A stretch of DNA of 64,000 bases from Alkalihalophilus pseudofirmus (GCF_029094545.1 NZ_CP117835.1:476001-540000); one strand, 5' to 3'. Positions 8,307 through 17,146 are shown, counted from the stretch's first letter. Program-made: numbers and translations. The notes: generated by a model not told the origin, from the sequence alone.

Positions 8307-8554
8307 GATAACTCCTCCTTGTGTATGTAGTGTTTTTATATTTAGTATTTGTTTTTTGTTTTTTGTTTTGTTACCTATATATTTGCCAGTTTCTCTTTTC
8401 TATAAACCTATCAATCTATAAATGAGTAAATAGTCTTATGAGCGGATTAGGAGAAGGTTATCTCAACGGAAGATGGTCTTATCTTTCTGGTGAAAAAGTT
8501 GGTTAAGCAAGGGGTTTTCAGGGAATCAATTAAGTATACAGGGGAGGAATAAAG

Positions 8555-9499
8555 ATGAATCAAATAAAAGAAGATATTAAGGATTATTTAGAAAAGATCA
8601 TAAAAGAAGAAAAGCAAGCAGCAAGGGACGGCAAGATCCCTGAATATATTGAAAAAGTAGACAATGAAGATCATGGAGCAGTATCTATGGCCATGATGGG
8701 ACTAGATGGCAGATACGTACAAGCTGGTGATGATGAAGGGACCTTTTCAATCCAGAGTATATCTAAAATCATATCACTCGCTGTGGCTTTAATGGATCAA
8801 GGAGAAGAAAAAGTATTTAAGCATGTCGGCAAAGAGCCGACTGGAGACCCTTATCATTCACTAAGCAAGATGGAGCTGCAAGAAGACGGCGGGCCGTTGA
8901 ATCCGATGGTAAATGCGGGGGCGATTGCTGTTGTCGGTCAAGTAAAAGGAAGTTCCGTGGATGAAAAATTTGGCAGGATCCTTGATCTGACAAGGAAGCT
9001 TGCTGGCAACGACAAAATTGATTATAACCCCGAGATTGTAAAAGCAGAAGGACATGACCTTAATCGTGCCTTATTCTATTATAATCGCTACGGCGGATAT
9101 ATAAATGAGAAGCATGACCTTGAAGATGTGCTTCCTGTCTACTGGCGGATGACATCGATTGAAATGAATATTAAGGAATTATCAAGGATTGCTGCTGTCA
9201 TTGCCAATTATGGCGTAGATATTGAAACGGGTGAGGAACTGATTCCAAGAGATGTTGTGAGAGTGTTAAAGACATTTATGGTTACTTGCGGGATGTATGA
9301 TCAATCCGGTGCGTTTGCTGTAGATGTAGGAATTCCAGCTAAAAGCGGAATCTCTGGAGGAATCATGGCAGCCATACCAGGCAGAATGGGAATTGGTGTA
9401 CTTGGCCCGGATTTAAATGAACACCGCAATAGTATTGCCGGTATACGTTTATTAAGAAATATATCAGAACGCTGGAATTTAAGTTTATTTAATCAGTAG
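8555..9499 (+). CDS. glsA: Glutaminase A
   Basis: 314 residues, the usual length for the serine-dependent beta-lactamase-fold glutaminases. The catalytic S-x-x-K is at S68/K71 in FSIQSISK; N-P-M-V-N-A-G-A-I-A follows near residue 120, and SGISGG with the family C-terminus GIGVLGP is intact. It hydrolyses glutamine to glutamate and ammonia in the cytosol. Ribosome site GGGGAGGA lies 8 nt before the ATG. It stands alone, with a terminator about 60 nt after the stop. Bacilli often pair glutaminase with a glutamine permease, but none is adjacent here. Confidence 0.95.
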   Translation: MNQIKEDIKDYLEKIIKEEKQAARDGKIPEYIEKVDNEDHGAVSMAMMGLDGRYVQAGDDEGTFSIQSISKIISLAVALMDQGEEKVFKHVGKEPTGDPYHSLSKMELQEDGGPLNPMVNAGAIAVVGQVKGSSVDEKFGRILDLTRKLAGNDKIDYNPEIVKAEGHDLNRALFYYNRYGGYINEKHDLEDVLPVYWRMTSIEMNIKELSRIAAVIANYGVDIETGEELIPRDVVRVLKTFMVTCGMYDQSGAFAVDVGIPAKSGISGGIMAAIPGRMGIGVLGPDLNEHRNSIAGIRLLRNISERWNLSLFNQ

Positions 9500-9559
9500 C
9501 AAGAAGGCTTGGATTAGAGTGATGGAGAGTGCATGGAAAACGATCTGATAAATAATGTA

Positions 9560-9601
9560 AAACAAGGCGACATTCATTAAATGGGTGTCGTCTTGTTTAG
9601 T
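9560..9601 (+). terminator. Terminator downstream of glsA
   Basis: The arms AAACAAGGCGACA (9560-9572) and TGTCGTCTTGTTT (9586-9598) pair with a single G-T wobble and run into TTTAGTTTTA. It most likely ends the glsA transcript. Confidence 0.7.
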
Positions 9602-9663
9602 TTTAAATTGCTTTTTTAGAATACAACTCTAGTATGTTAGAGTTGAATCGCCGCTCCTGAACT

Positions 9664-9757
9664 ATGCTTCGCTTTCTGCGGTGAGCTGCTGAGCTTCCTC
9701 GGGCTTTGGCCCTGTGGGATCTCAGCCCTGCTCTAGGCACCGCAGGAGTCTTCGCAT
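9664..9757. repeat. REP-like palindromic intergenic repeat of Bacillaceae
   Basis: A GC-rich block unlike its surroundings that folds into nested arms: CTGCGGTG (9676-9683) with CACCGCAG (9738-9745), GCTGAG (9688-9693) with CTCAGC (9721-9726), and GGGC/GCCC at the tip (9701-9712). The wording (CTTCGCTTTC..., CTTCCTCGGGCTTTG, GCAGGAGTCTTCGC) matches a palindromic repeat family I know as common between genes in bacilli. A perfect hairpin, CAACTCTA/TAGAGTTG (9624-9645), sits just before it. Confidence 0.65.
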
Positions 9758-9913
9758 ATTTCATCCGCTGGGTTGTTGCTTTATGTAATGATGATGTGGA
9801 GCGAGCTAGTAGTGGTTCGTTTCAAATCTAAAAAAGCAGACATCCGTGGGCCATCTGCAAAGAACACTTAACAGATGCATATAGAAAGGGAGCACTTACA
9901 ATATCCCTCCTCC

Positions 9914-9955
9914 GTTGATTGTAGCGGAAAGCGTGCGCTTGCAGCGGAGATCAAC
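9914..9955. repeat. Internally deleted copy of the same repeat family
   Basis: GTTGATTGTAGCGGAAAGCG at the left and GCAGCGGAGATCAAC at the right are the two ends of the Bacillaceae repeat joined directly. GTTGAT/ATCAAC and AGCGGA are typical borders. Flanking CCCTCCT (9905-9911) and AGGAGGG (9965-9971) extend the palindrome outward. Confidence 0.5.
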
Positions 9956-10277
9956 ACTTATGGCAGGAGGGACTCTTTCAATGTGCGCGTGTCCAGCGGT
10001 GTCCTTCTGGCTTTTTAGAACAAAAAAGCGCCCTGATGAAGGCGCTCAAAATAGGAGGTCATGACGGAGGTTTGGCGGAGAAAGTTTTTATGCAGCAACG
10101 CATAAGTCAAAATAAAAGAATAATAGAGCGTTTGCTGATCCTTGATGTTTCTCACGTTCATCAAGAATAATACAGTGTACGTAGATTCAGCAGATTTGCG
10201 TAGACTAACCGACAGTATTTAAATAAAATCCGCTGATGATGATAGGGCCATATCATTGGCATACTAAGCAAATGGTT

Positions 10278-10313
10278 GAACTCTCTCGTTATAACGAGAA
10301 GTTCTCTTTTTAT
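10278..10313 (+). terminator. Hairpin with T run upstream of the sigma-54 activator gene
   Basis: GAACT and AGTTC flank a perfect 14-bp palindrome (CTCGTTATAACGAG), followed by TCTTTTT. It has terminator form on the plus strand although no plus-strand gene lies upstream within 700 nt, so it may end an unannotated RNA or insulate the regulator gene. Confidence 0.5.
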
Positions 10314-10330
10314 GCAAAAATGTATTATCT

Positions 10331-10418
10331 ATTCAAAAATGAATAAAGCCAGTGTACAATAAGATAAATTCTGAAAATACATAAAAATAAAATAATTAAT
10401 TATTCATAGATGAATAAA
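10331..10418 (+). promoter_or_regulatory. Two matching palindromic sites upstream of the sigma-54 activator
   Basis: ATTCAAAAATGAATAAA (10331-10347) and ATTCATAGATGAATAAA (10402-10418) are near-identical inverted-repeat sites (ATTCA-n4-TGAAT followed by AAA) with starts 71 nt apart. The second lies about 18 nt before the activator start codon. They look like operators for autoregulation or sites for another regulator; the binding protein is unknown. Confidence 0.5.
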
Positions 10419-10435
10419 ACTCAGGAGGATAGAAC

Positions 10436-11803
10436 ATGAGGATGAGAAAAGCGGAAGAAAGCGAAGAAATTTTAAACGCACTGAAAGATGATTTACTAGT
10501 AACAGATAAAAATGGTCAAATCTTAAGGGTGAGCGAAGAAACAAAAGCATTATATGGAATAGAGGAGAGAGAGATTGTAGGGGCTTCTGTATATGACCTA
10601 GAAAGACAAGGGGTTTTTACTCCAATCGTGACTCCTCTTGTGTTAAAAAAGAAGGATCGTGTCAATATTATTCAAACGACAAACAAAGGTAGAAAGTTGT
10701 TAATAACCGGAGTGCCTGTTTTCGATGAAGAAGGCGAGGTATACAGAATTGCATCGTATTCTCATGACATTACTGAAATGGTGAATATGAAGCATTTTTT
10801 AGCTGAGATGCAAGATGAGATGGAAAGGGTAAAAAATGAAATCGAGGTACTGCGTAATCAGCAGATGAAAAACACTGGCTTTGTTGGGAGCTCTTATGAA
10901 ATGAAAAAATGTTTATCTGTCGCAAAACAGGTGGCGGAAGTTGATGTGAACGTTCTCATTCTAGGAGAGTCGGGTGTAGGGAAGACTCATTTAGCAAAGC
11001 TTATTCATAGAGAGAGCGGGCGTTGTGATAAGCCGTTTATTGAAGTGAACTGCGGTGCTATTCCTGAAAGTCTTTTTGAATCAGAGTTCTTTGGGTATGA
11101 AGCTGGGTCTTTTACCAGTGCAAATAAAAAAGGAAAGCTTGGTTTAGCAGAGCTAGCCGAAGGGGGAACGCTTTTTTTAGATGAAATAGGAGAGCTGTCC
11201 CTTCCATTACAAGTAAAGGTCTTACGTTTTATCCAAGAAAAACAGTTTTACCGGGTAGGGGGTACGAAGCCGAGAACAGTTGATTTCAGGCTGATTGCTG
11301 CAACAAACCAGCCGTTAGAGCAGTTAGTTCAAGAAAAGAAGTTTAGAGAAGATCTTTATTTTAGATTGAATGTTGTTCCAATCCGTATACCGCCGCTAAG
11401 GGAGCGAACAACCGATATTCTCCCCCTGCTAGACCATTTTGTTGAACAGTTCTCAAAGAAATATAACCGCAGCAGGCTGCTTGATGATGCGGTGAAACAG
11501 CAATTATTTAAGCAGCCGTGGCCAGGAAATATTCGAGAACTCATTAATTTAATCGAGAGGCTCGTAGTTGTTTCTACTTCAGAAATCATTACAATTAATG
11601 ATTTGCCTGAATCTTATTATCTTCCGTATGGACAAGCTTTAGAGCTAGAAGAGAAGACGCTGCCTGAGATCCTTGAAGGAGTCGAGAGAGAGGTTCTCCA
11701 AAAAGCTAAAACTCAATATAGGACCACTGTTGAGATGGCAAAATATTTAGGTGTCAGTCAACCTACAATAGTCAGAAAATTAAGCAAATATAAAATAAAA
11801 TGA
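10436..11803 (+). CDS. Sigma-54-dependent transcriptional activator (PAS, AAA+, HTH)
   Basis: 455 residues. A PAS domain occupies about 10-115, a linker helix 116-145, the AAA+ module about 148-385 (Walker A GESGVGKT at 177-184, Walker B GGTLFLDEIGEL near 243-254, WPGNIRELINLIERL) and a Fis-type HTH ends the protein (AKYLGVSQPTIVRKL). Layout and size match RocR-type activators, which use SigL (sigma-54). The loop contacting sigma-54, normally GAFTGA, reads GSFTSA (224-229), keeping the key F and T. It lies just upstream of a perfect -24/-12 promoter, so it very likely controls the catabolic genes that follow in response to their substrate. Ribosome site AGGAGGA. Confidence 0.9.
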   Translation: MRMRKAEESEEILNALKDDLLVTDKNGQILRVSEETKALYGIEEREIVGASVYDLERQGVFTPIVTPLVLKKKDRVNIIQTTNKGRKLLITGVPVFDEEGEVYRIASYSHDITEMVNMKHFLAEMQDEMERVKNEIEVLRNQQMKNTGFVGSSYEMKKCLSVAKQVAEVDVNVLILGESGVGKTHLAKLIHRESGRCDKPFIEVNCGAIPESLFESEFFGYEAGSFTSANKKGKLGLAELAEGGTLFLDEIGELSLPLQVKVLRFIQEKQFYRVGGTKPRTVDFRLIAATNQPLEQLVQEKKFREDLYFRLNVVPIRIPPLRERTTDILPLLDHFVEQFSKKYNRSRLLDDAVKQQLFKQPWPGNIRELINLIERLVVVSTSEIITINDLPESYYLPYGQALELEEKTLPEILEGVEREVLQKAKTQYRTTVEMAKYLGVSQPTIVRKLSKYKIK

Positions 11804-11807
11804 TTAA

Positions 11808-11824
11808 TTGGTACATTTATTGCA
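11808..11824 (+). promoter_or_regulatory. Sigma-54 (-24/-12) promoter
   Basis: TTGGTAC-ATTTA-TTGCA matches the TTGGCAC-N5-TTGCA consensus, with GG (11810-11811) and GC (11822-11823) exactly 10 nt apart. It lies 5 nt past the activator stop and about 68 nt before the permease start codon. It implies SigL-dependent, activator-driven transcription of 11892-14665. Confidence 0.85.
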
Positions 11825-11891
11825 TTATAAAAAGTTACACATCTAGAGAAGCATGTAGGTCTAAAACTAAAGGGTAAGGTGAGGTGCTTTT

Positions 11892-13283
11892 ATGGAGTTA
11901 GAGAAAAAGGAGATTTTAGTTTCAGAGTTTGAACGAGAAGAAACGATGACCACAACCAACAAGTTGAAATTCATTATCCCATCAATAGTGGGCTTGTTTC
12001 TATTTCTTATTCCATTAAATTATGGTGGGAAATGGACCATTGGAGTCGGAATTTTAGCTGAAACTGCTCAGGGAATAACTGCTGATTATCTCCCAGCCTT
12101 TATGGTAGCAGTGCTCTTGTTATCGGTTGTATTAACAATCGCAGCAAACGTAGCCAAGCCTCAATGGATCATGAACTCTGCTTTTTTAAAAGGCTTGTTT
12201 CATGTCAGCGGCTTTTGGCTGGTGATGCGAGCAGCAGGGGCATTGTTTGCCGTTATGGTCATTTTTGAAATAGGACCTGCCTTTATCTGGGATGCTTATA
12301 CAGGAGGGACAGTTCTGTATGAATTAGTTCCTGTACTCACGATGTGGTTTCTATTTGCCGGCCTTCTTATGCCTTTATTGCTGGAGTTTGGATTAATGGA
12401 CTTTATTGGAACTTCACTTAGAAAAGTGATGCGCCCTTTATTCCGTCTTCCTGGCAGGTCCTCCATTGATGCGGTTGCTTCTTGGATGGGAAGCGGTACG
12501 GTAGGGGTGCTTATAACCACAAAGCAGTATGAGGAAGGATTCTATACAAAACGCGAAGCAGCGGTCATTGCGACGAATTTCTCTGTTGCATCAATCGCGT
12601 TTAGCTTAGTCGTCATCAGTTTTATCGGTCTTGATTATATGTTTATTCCATTTTATTTGACGGTTATCGTGGCAGGGTTGATTGCAGCCATTATCTGTCC
12701 TAGAATTCCGCCGCTCTCAAGAAAAGCGGATACGTACTATGAGGGGGCTGGGAAACAAATTTCAGAAGAAGTGCCTGAGGGGAAAACGAGCAGACAGTGG
12801 GCGTTAGAAAGAGCTGTAGCTACAGCTTCAAAAGTGAAAAGTGTGAAAGGTGTAGCAACAAAAGGTTTTCAAAATGTCTTAGATATTTGGTTTGGGCTCA
12901 TCCCGCTTGTCATGGCATTAGGAACGATTGCTTTAATTGTTGCCGAATACACATCTGTCTTTACTTATTTATCCTATCCTTTTGTACCGATCCTAGAATT
13001 ACTTAGAATCCCTGAGGCGCAAGCTGCTGCCCCGGCGTTACTCGTAGGCTTTGCAGACATGTTTTTGCCTGCTGTGGTGGGGAGCGGTATTGAAAGTGAG
13101 TTAACGCGCTTTGTTATTGCAGCCGTTTCAATGACTCAGCTTATCTATATGTCTGAGATTGGAATTTTACTGCTTCGCTCAAAGATTCCTTTGAGCCTGC
13201 TTGATCTAGTCATTGTATTTTTTCAGCGTACGATTATTACATTGCCGATTATTGTGTTCATGGCGCATGTCTTTTTCTTCTAA
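11892..13283 (+). CDS. YjiH-family membrane protein (nucleoside-recognition/gate domain permease)
   Basis: 463 residues with about ten membrane segments. The block PLLLEFGLMDFIGTSLRKVM..., followed by GRSSIDAVASWMGSGTVGVLIT, is typical of the gate domain shared by nucleoside transporters, SpoIIIAE/SpmA-type proteins and YjiH. Substrate is unknown; the neighbouring aminotransferase suggests an amino acid or related amine, carried as first product of the sigma-54 promoter. Start ATG 11892 lies behind AAGGTGAGGTG; an internal ATG at 11946 could give a shorter form. The next gene starts 41 nt after its stop. Confidence 0.75.
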   Translation: MELEKKEILVSEFEREETMTTTNKLKFIIPSIVGLFLFLIPLNYGGKWTIGVGILAETAQGITADYLPAFMVAVLLLSVVLTIAANVAKPQWIMNSAFLKGLFHVSGFWLVMRAAGALFAVMVIFEIGPAFIWDAYTGGTVLYELVPVLTMWFLFAGLLMPLLLEFGLMDFIGTSLRKVMRPLFRLPGRSSIDAVASWMGSGTVGVLITTKQYEEGFYTKREAAVIATNFSVASIAFSLVVISFIGLDYMFIPFYLTVIVAGLIAAIICPRIPPLSRKADTYYEGAGKQISEEVPEGKTSRQWALERAVATASKVKSVKGVATKGFQNVLDIWFGLIPLVMALGTIALIVAEYTSVFTYLSYPFVPILELLRIPEAQAAAPALLVGFADMFLPAVVGSGIESELTRFVIAAVSMTQLIYMSEIGILLLRSKIPLSLLDLVIVFFQRTIITLPIIVFMAHVFFF

Positions 13284-13324
13284 GTGAACGGATCATCAAT
13301 TATTTATGAAAGGGAGCGAGGCAT

Positions 13325-14665
13325 ATGAGTACTGCGGATTGGAGTTACCTGCGAGAAAAGTCAGCTGAACGATTAGCACCAAGCATGGCAAAAGATCATC
13401 CTAATTTGCCTGTTGTAAAGGAAGAGGGCTGTTATTACTACGGGGTAGATGGCGTGAAATATTTGGATTTTACATCAGGAATTGCGGTGACGAATGTGGG
13501 ACACCGCCACCCGAAGGTTGTTCAGGCTATTAAGGAAGCGGCTGATCAATTAACACATGGGCCGATTGGTGTCGTTCAATATGAATCGATTTTAAAATTA
13601 GCAGATGAACTCGCTGATATCCTGCCGGGTGATCTTGATTGTTTCTTTTTTGCAAACAGCGGGACTGAAGCGATTGAAGGGGCGTTAAAATTAGCTAAAT
13701 TTGTGACAAAGCGGCCCTATGTCGTTTCATTTACAGGATGCTTTCACGGCCGGACACAAGGGTCACTTGGGGTAAGCACATCTAAAAGTAAGTATCGAAA
13801 ATTCCTTCAGCCAAATGGGTTAACTTACCAGGTTCCTTATTTTAATCCGTCTGATCCAAGAATTCTTGATGAGGAAGGTGAAGTGGTAGAATCGTCAGCG
13901 TGCGCGCTGCTAGAAGAAGAATTTACGAGCCTGTTTAAATTTCAAGTATCACCTGAGGAAGTAGCAGCGGTGATCTTAGAGCCCGTTCTTGGAGAAGGAG
14001 GATATATAATCCCGCCTGCCTCTTGGTTAGCTAAGGTAAGGGAGATTTGTAACCGTCACGATATACTGCTGATATTTGATGAAGTCCAAACAGGGTTTGG
14101 CCGCACAGGAAAATGGTTTGCGGCTCAAACATTCGGGGTCACTCCAGATATTATGGCAATTGCTAAAGGAATTGCTTCAGGTTTGCCGCTTAGTGCAACG
14201 GTAGCAAATCACAAGCTCATGCAGCAATGGCCGCTTGGAAGCCACGGAACAACCTTTGGAGGAAACCCGATAGCTTGTTCAGCTGCATTAGCCACTTTAG
14301 ACGTTCTAAAAGAAGAAAATCTATTAGATAACGCCAGAGAAGTCGGTGCCTATGCAAGAGAGAGGCTCAATTTATTAAAAGAGAAGTATGAGATGATTGG
14401 AAGCATTCGTAGTGTCGGGTTGATGATTGGGATAGAAATCATTGAGCCACACACAAAGAAGCCAGATGGAGCTGCAGTGCTGAGGATATTAGATTTAGCC
14501 CTGCAGGAAGGTGTTTTATTTTATCTATGCGGCAATGAAGGAGAGGTCATTCGAATGATCCCGCCGCTTAGCGTGACAAAAGAGCAAATTGACGATGGCT
14601 TAGATATGCTTCAGCGCGCGTTAGTAAAGTATAAAGAAGAAACGCATCAGCCGGCATCCCTCTAG
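13325..14665 (+). CDS. Class-III aminotransferase (4-aminobutyrate aminotransferase-like)
   Basis: 446 residues, PLP-dependent fold-type I. Visible motifs are [24 protein letters not shown], the PLP-contacting D in [15 protein letters not shown] and the Schiff-base lysine in [13 protein letters not shown]. The family transaminates omega-amino groups of GABA, beta-alanine, ornithine and similar compounds; which one is not readable here. It is the second gene of the sigma-54 operon, with ribosome site AAAGGGAGCGAGG. Together with the carbamoylase at 15854 it could complete N-carbamoyl-beta-alanine or related degradation, but no dihydropyrimidinase is present. Confidence 0.88.
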   Translation: MSTADWSYLREKSAERLAPSMAKDHPNLPVVKEEGCYYYGVDGVKYLDFTSGIAVTNVGHRHPKVVQAIKEAADQLTHGPIGVVQYESILKLADELADILPGDLDCFFFANSGTEAIEGALKLAKFVTKRPYVVSFTGCFHGRTQGSLGVSTSKSKYRKFLQPNGLTYQVPYFNPSDPRILDEEGEVVESSACALLEEEFTSLFKFQVSPEEVAAVILEPVLGEGGYIIPPASWLAKVREICNRHDILLIFDEVQTGFGRTGKWFAAQTFGVTPDIMAIAKGIASGLPLSATVANHKLMQQWPLGSHGTTFGGNPIACSAALATLDVLKEENLLDNAREVGAYARERLNLLKEKYEMIGSIRSVGLMIGIEIIEPHTKKPDGAAVLRILDLALQEGVLFYLCGNEGEVIRMIPPLSVTKEQIDDGLDMLQRALVKYKEETHQPASL

Positions 14666-14800
14666 TAAGCCTTCATTTAAGGCCTGCCTTCTAGTAATAA
14701 TTGTTTTATCTTGTACTTACCGCAAAGACATGATATCAATAGATTATAAAACTATTTACCTATATCTATTGTATGGTGTAAAAGTGGATGAGGTGGAAGA

Positions 14801-15637
14801 ATGAGTACGGGTAAAACAGATCAAGAAATATTAGATTCCATTGTAACAGCAGCTCCATTTATTCAAAAGGCGGCTAAAGAAGAAATTGCCATATCTATAT
14901 GTGACCATGAAACATGGTTGTTGCAGCTAGATCACCCTAATCTAGTTCTTGGTAATAAAACCGGTGACCCTGTATCTAAAGAAGATCCAGTCATTCAAAG
15001 TGCTTTAAATGGAAAGGGCGAGATGGGGCGGCCTCCGTTTGAGGTTTACGGCATTCATTTCTTTGGGAAAACGACGCCGATCATGAACGATGGCAGAGTG
15101 ATTGGGGCCATAGGGATGGCTTATAATATTGAAGTATTAATGAAAATGGAGAAAAATGTAGAGAAGCTCAATGACATAACAGTGAGCATTCAGAAGTTAA
15201 TTGAACAGATCATTTCTCAAGCTGATCAGCTTCAAGAGACGAATAATGAATTATATCAGCTGTCTGAGAGATCAAAAGAGAATTCTGAAGAGGTTAATCA
15301 TATTCTTGAATTGATGAATAAGATCTCCAGACAGACGAATATTTTAGGTTTAAACGCTAATATTGAAGCGGCACGAGCTGGTGATGCTGGGAGGGGATTC
15401 TCTGTTGTTGCAAATGAAGTTCGTACGATCTCTAAGGAGACAGCAGCTTCCTCAGATAAAATTAATGAATCCATTACACTCATTAAAGGAAACTTAGAAC
15501 AGATGATTGATAGTTTATCGACGATAAGAGGGCTGACAACTGAGCAGACTGAGCTTGTTAAGAATGCTGCCCAAACGCTTGATACTCTATCAACCATTAT
15601 CTATCAGCTGCATGATTATATGAAGACATTAGGCTAA
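14801..15637 (+). CDS. Soluble methyl-accepting chemotaxis protein (YfmS type)
   Basis: 278 residues without a membrane segment. Residues 1-110 form a small sensor domain (EIAISICDHETWLLQL..., GRVIGAIGMAYN), and the rest is the coiled-coil signalling domain with the hairpin tip near 178-205 (GLNANIEAARAGDAGRGFSV plus VANEVR). Short cytoplasmic receptors of this form are known in bacilli (YfmS, 286 residues). It signals through CheA/CheW, not present here. Its place inside a catabolic island suggests it senses the island's substrate or a metabolite, which is inference. It has its own terminator; the upstream gap of 135 nt may hold a promoter I could not identify. Confidence 0.88.
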   Translation: MSTGKTDQEILDSIVTAAPFIQKAAKEEIAISICDHETWLLQLDHPNLVLGNKTGDPVSKEDPVIQSALNGKGEMGRPPFEVYGIHFFGKTTPIMNDGRVIGAIGMAYNIEVLMKMEKNVEKLNDITVSIQKLIEQIISQADQLQETNNELYQLSERSKENSEEVNHILELMNKISRQTNILGLNANIEAARAGDAGRGFSVVANEVRTISKETAASSDKINESITLIKGNLEQMIDSLSTIRGLTTEQTELVKNAAQTLDTLSTIIYQLHDYMKTLG

Positions 15638-15640
15638 GCG

Positions 15641-15675
15641 AAAATACTCTATCAGGTGATGATAGGGTATTTTTT
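15641..15675 (+). terminator. Terminator after the soluble chemoreceptor
   Basis: AAAATACTCTATCA (15641-15654) and TGATAGGGTATTTT (15660-15673) pair with one G-T wobble over a 5-nt loop and continue into T residues, 4 nt past the stop. It separates the two transcription units of the catabolic island. Confidence 0.8.
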
Positions 15676-15707
15676 AGTCTGTTTGAACCAAATCGGACTA
15701 ATTGTTA

Positions 15708-15767
15708 AATGATCTGACACCACAGACGCTATCTAAGGCAGTCATTTTTACAAAGTGTCAAATCATT
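15708..15767. promoter_or_regulatory. Split inverted repeat upstream of the hydrolase operon
   Basis: AATGATCTGACAC (15708-15720) and GTGTCAAATCATT (15755-15767) are 13-nt arms matching at 12 positions, 34 nt apart, about 90 nt upstream of the hydrolase gene. They could be paired operator half-sites or the base of a long hairpin. No T run follows, so it is not a terminator. Confidence 0.4.
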
Positions 15768-15853
15768 CTCGTTATTTTAGAAACATCTTGTACAATTAAA
15801 TATTTGAATATTTAGAATAGAATAAAGGTAACACTTTTATTGGGGGGATCAGA

Positions 15854-17119
15854 ATGAAAACCACATACACCGCTTCAAACTTAACCGTAAATAAGGAACG
15901 ACTCCAGTCACGCATTGAGGAGCTCGCTGAAATTGGGAAGATTGCTGAAACTGGAGTATGCAGACTTACCTTATCAAAAGAAGATAAAGAAGCTGTCCTA
16001 AAAGTAAAAGGCTGGATGGAAGAAGCTGGTCTCGAGACGAAAATAGATGATTTTGGGAACTTAATCGGGCAATGGGCAGGCGCTGATGACAGCCTTCCGA
16101 TCCTAGTCGTAGGCTCTCATATAGATAGTCAGCCGTATGGCGGCAGATTTGATGGAGTCATTGGAGTTCTTGGTGCTCTTGAAGTTGTACAAACAATGAG
16201 AGAGAAAGGGGTCCAGCCTAATCGTACAATAGAGGTTATCGCATTCAGTGATGAAGAAGGATGCCGCTTTGATAAAGGCTTGTTCGGAGTAAGAGGCATC
16301 TTGAATCAGCTAGAAAAGGGAGAGCTTGATCGGGTGGATAAGGACGGGATTTCACGCAGAGAAGCCTTAATTGAGTTTGGGTGCAATCCAGATGAATTAG
16401 CAAAATCTGTTTACCCAGAGGGGCGGATTGGTGAATTTCTTGAGCTGCATATTGAACAAGGACCGATCCTTGATCGCAGCGAGGTGCCGGTTGGAATTGT
16501 GACAGGTATATCTGGTCCGCTCTGGCTGACGTTAGACATTCAAGGGTTTGCCGGACATGCGGGCTCTGTTCCAATGTCTTATCGTCAAGATGCACTCGTT
16601 GCGGCAGCTGAAGTTACTCTGACGTTAAATGAGCTTGCAACAATGGATCCGGAAGCACCGACTGTAGCGACGGTTGGAAAAATGGAGGTATTCCCTAACT
16701 CGAGAAACATCATTCCAGAACGAGTTCGGATGACCATTGATCTGCGTGATATTGACCTCGAGAGAAGGAGAGATATTGAAGCCGCTCTTTATCAATCCAT
16801 TGATCATATTTGTGAGAAACATCAAGTAACCCATACGATCCGTGTTGATACAGAGAGTGATCCTAGATATTGTGCAGAAACGATTATGAATGATATGCGT
16901 GCTTCTGCGATTGAGATGTTTGGAACTTCTGTCCCTGAATTAATGAGCGGACCATTCCATGATGCTTTAGCGATGTCGACCGTATGTGATTACGGCATGA
17001 TCTTTGTCCGTTGTAAAGATGGGATCAGTCATAACCCAAAAGAGAGTGCAGAATTCGATGATATTACACTTGGTACAGAGCTATTGTATCAGACGGTTTT
17101 AAAAAGAGCTGCGAAGTAG
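15854..17119 (+). CDS. Zn-dependent amidase of the hydantoinase/carbamoylase (M20) family
   Basis: 421 residues. Metal-ligand motifs of the M20-like N-carbamoylase/allantoate amidohydrolase group are present: GSHIDSQPYGGRFDG, AFSDEEGCRF, LELHIEQGP and a late H in GISHNPKE. The dimerisation insert contains GFAGHAGSVPM. The family cleaves N-carbamoyl amino acids, beta-ureidopropionate, allantoate or ureidoglycine. It has the best ribosome site of its operon (GGGGGGATC before ATG). The genes that follow, a DUF3311 protein and a sodium symporter, probably import its substrate; the M20 deacylase ends the operon. Exact substrate is not determinable. Confidence 0.85.
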   Translation: MKTTYTASNLTVNKERLQSRIEELAEIGKIAETGVCRLTLSKEDKEAVLKVKGWMEEAGLETKIDDFGNLIGQWAGADDSLPILVVGSHIDSQPYGGRFDGVIGVLGALEVVQTMREKGVQPNRTIEVIAFSDEEGCRFDKGLFGVRGILNQLEKGELDRVDKDGISRREALIEFGCNPDELAKSVYPEGRIGEFLELHIEQGPILDRSEVPVGIVTGISGPLWLTLDIQGFAGHAGSVPMSYRQDALVAAAEVTLTLNELATMDPEAPTVATVGKMEVFPNSRNIIPERVRMTIDLRDIDLERRRDIEAALYQSIDHICEKHQVTHTIRVDTESDPRYCAETIMNDMRASAIEMFGTSVPELMSGPFHDALAMSTVCDYGMIFVRCKDGISHNPKESAEFDDITLGTELLYQTVLKRAAK

Positions 17120-17146
17120 AGCACTTCATTTAAGGGGGGACGGTTG

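Larger units (their letters stand above)
9602..10277. other. Gene-free region with repeats and hairpins
   Basis: No reading frame here combines useful length with a ribosome site. Besides the two repeats there is a minus-strand terminator-like hairpin (AGCGCC 10027-10032 / GGCGCT 10041-10046 with a T run on the minus strand at 10022-10027). A 14-codon frame behind AGGAGGTC at about 10061 is probably chance. The region may be remnant sequence; I see no recognisable gene fragment. Confidence 0.5.

Noticed and set aside
8020-8421. 133-codon plus-strand frame overlapping the membrane protein start, a terminator and the small minus-strand gene
   Set aside because: It runs antisense through a terminator stem and has no ribosome site; composition is that of a shadow frame.
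8438-8506. 22-codon frame (MSGLGEGYLNGRWSYLSGEKVG) upstream of glsA
   Set aside because: No ribosome site before its ATG and no terminator; it may be a leader-region chance frame.
10061-10105. 14-codon frame behind AGGAGGTC in the gene-free region
   Set aside because: The ribosome site is only 2 nt from the ATG and the peptide has no features; likely chance.
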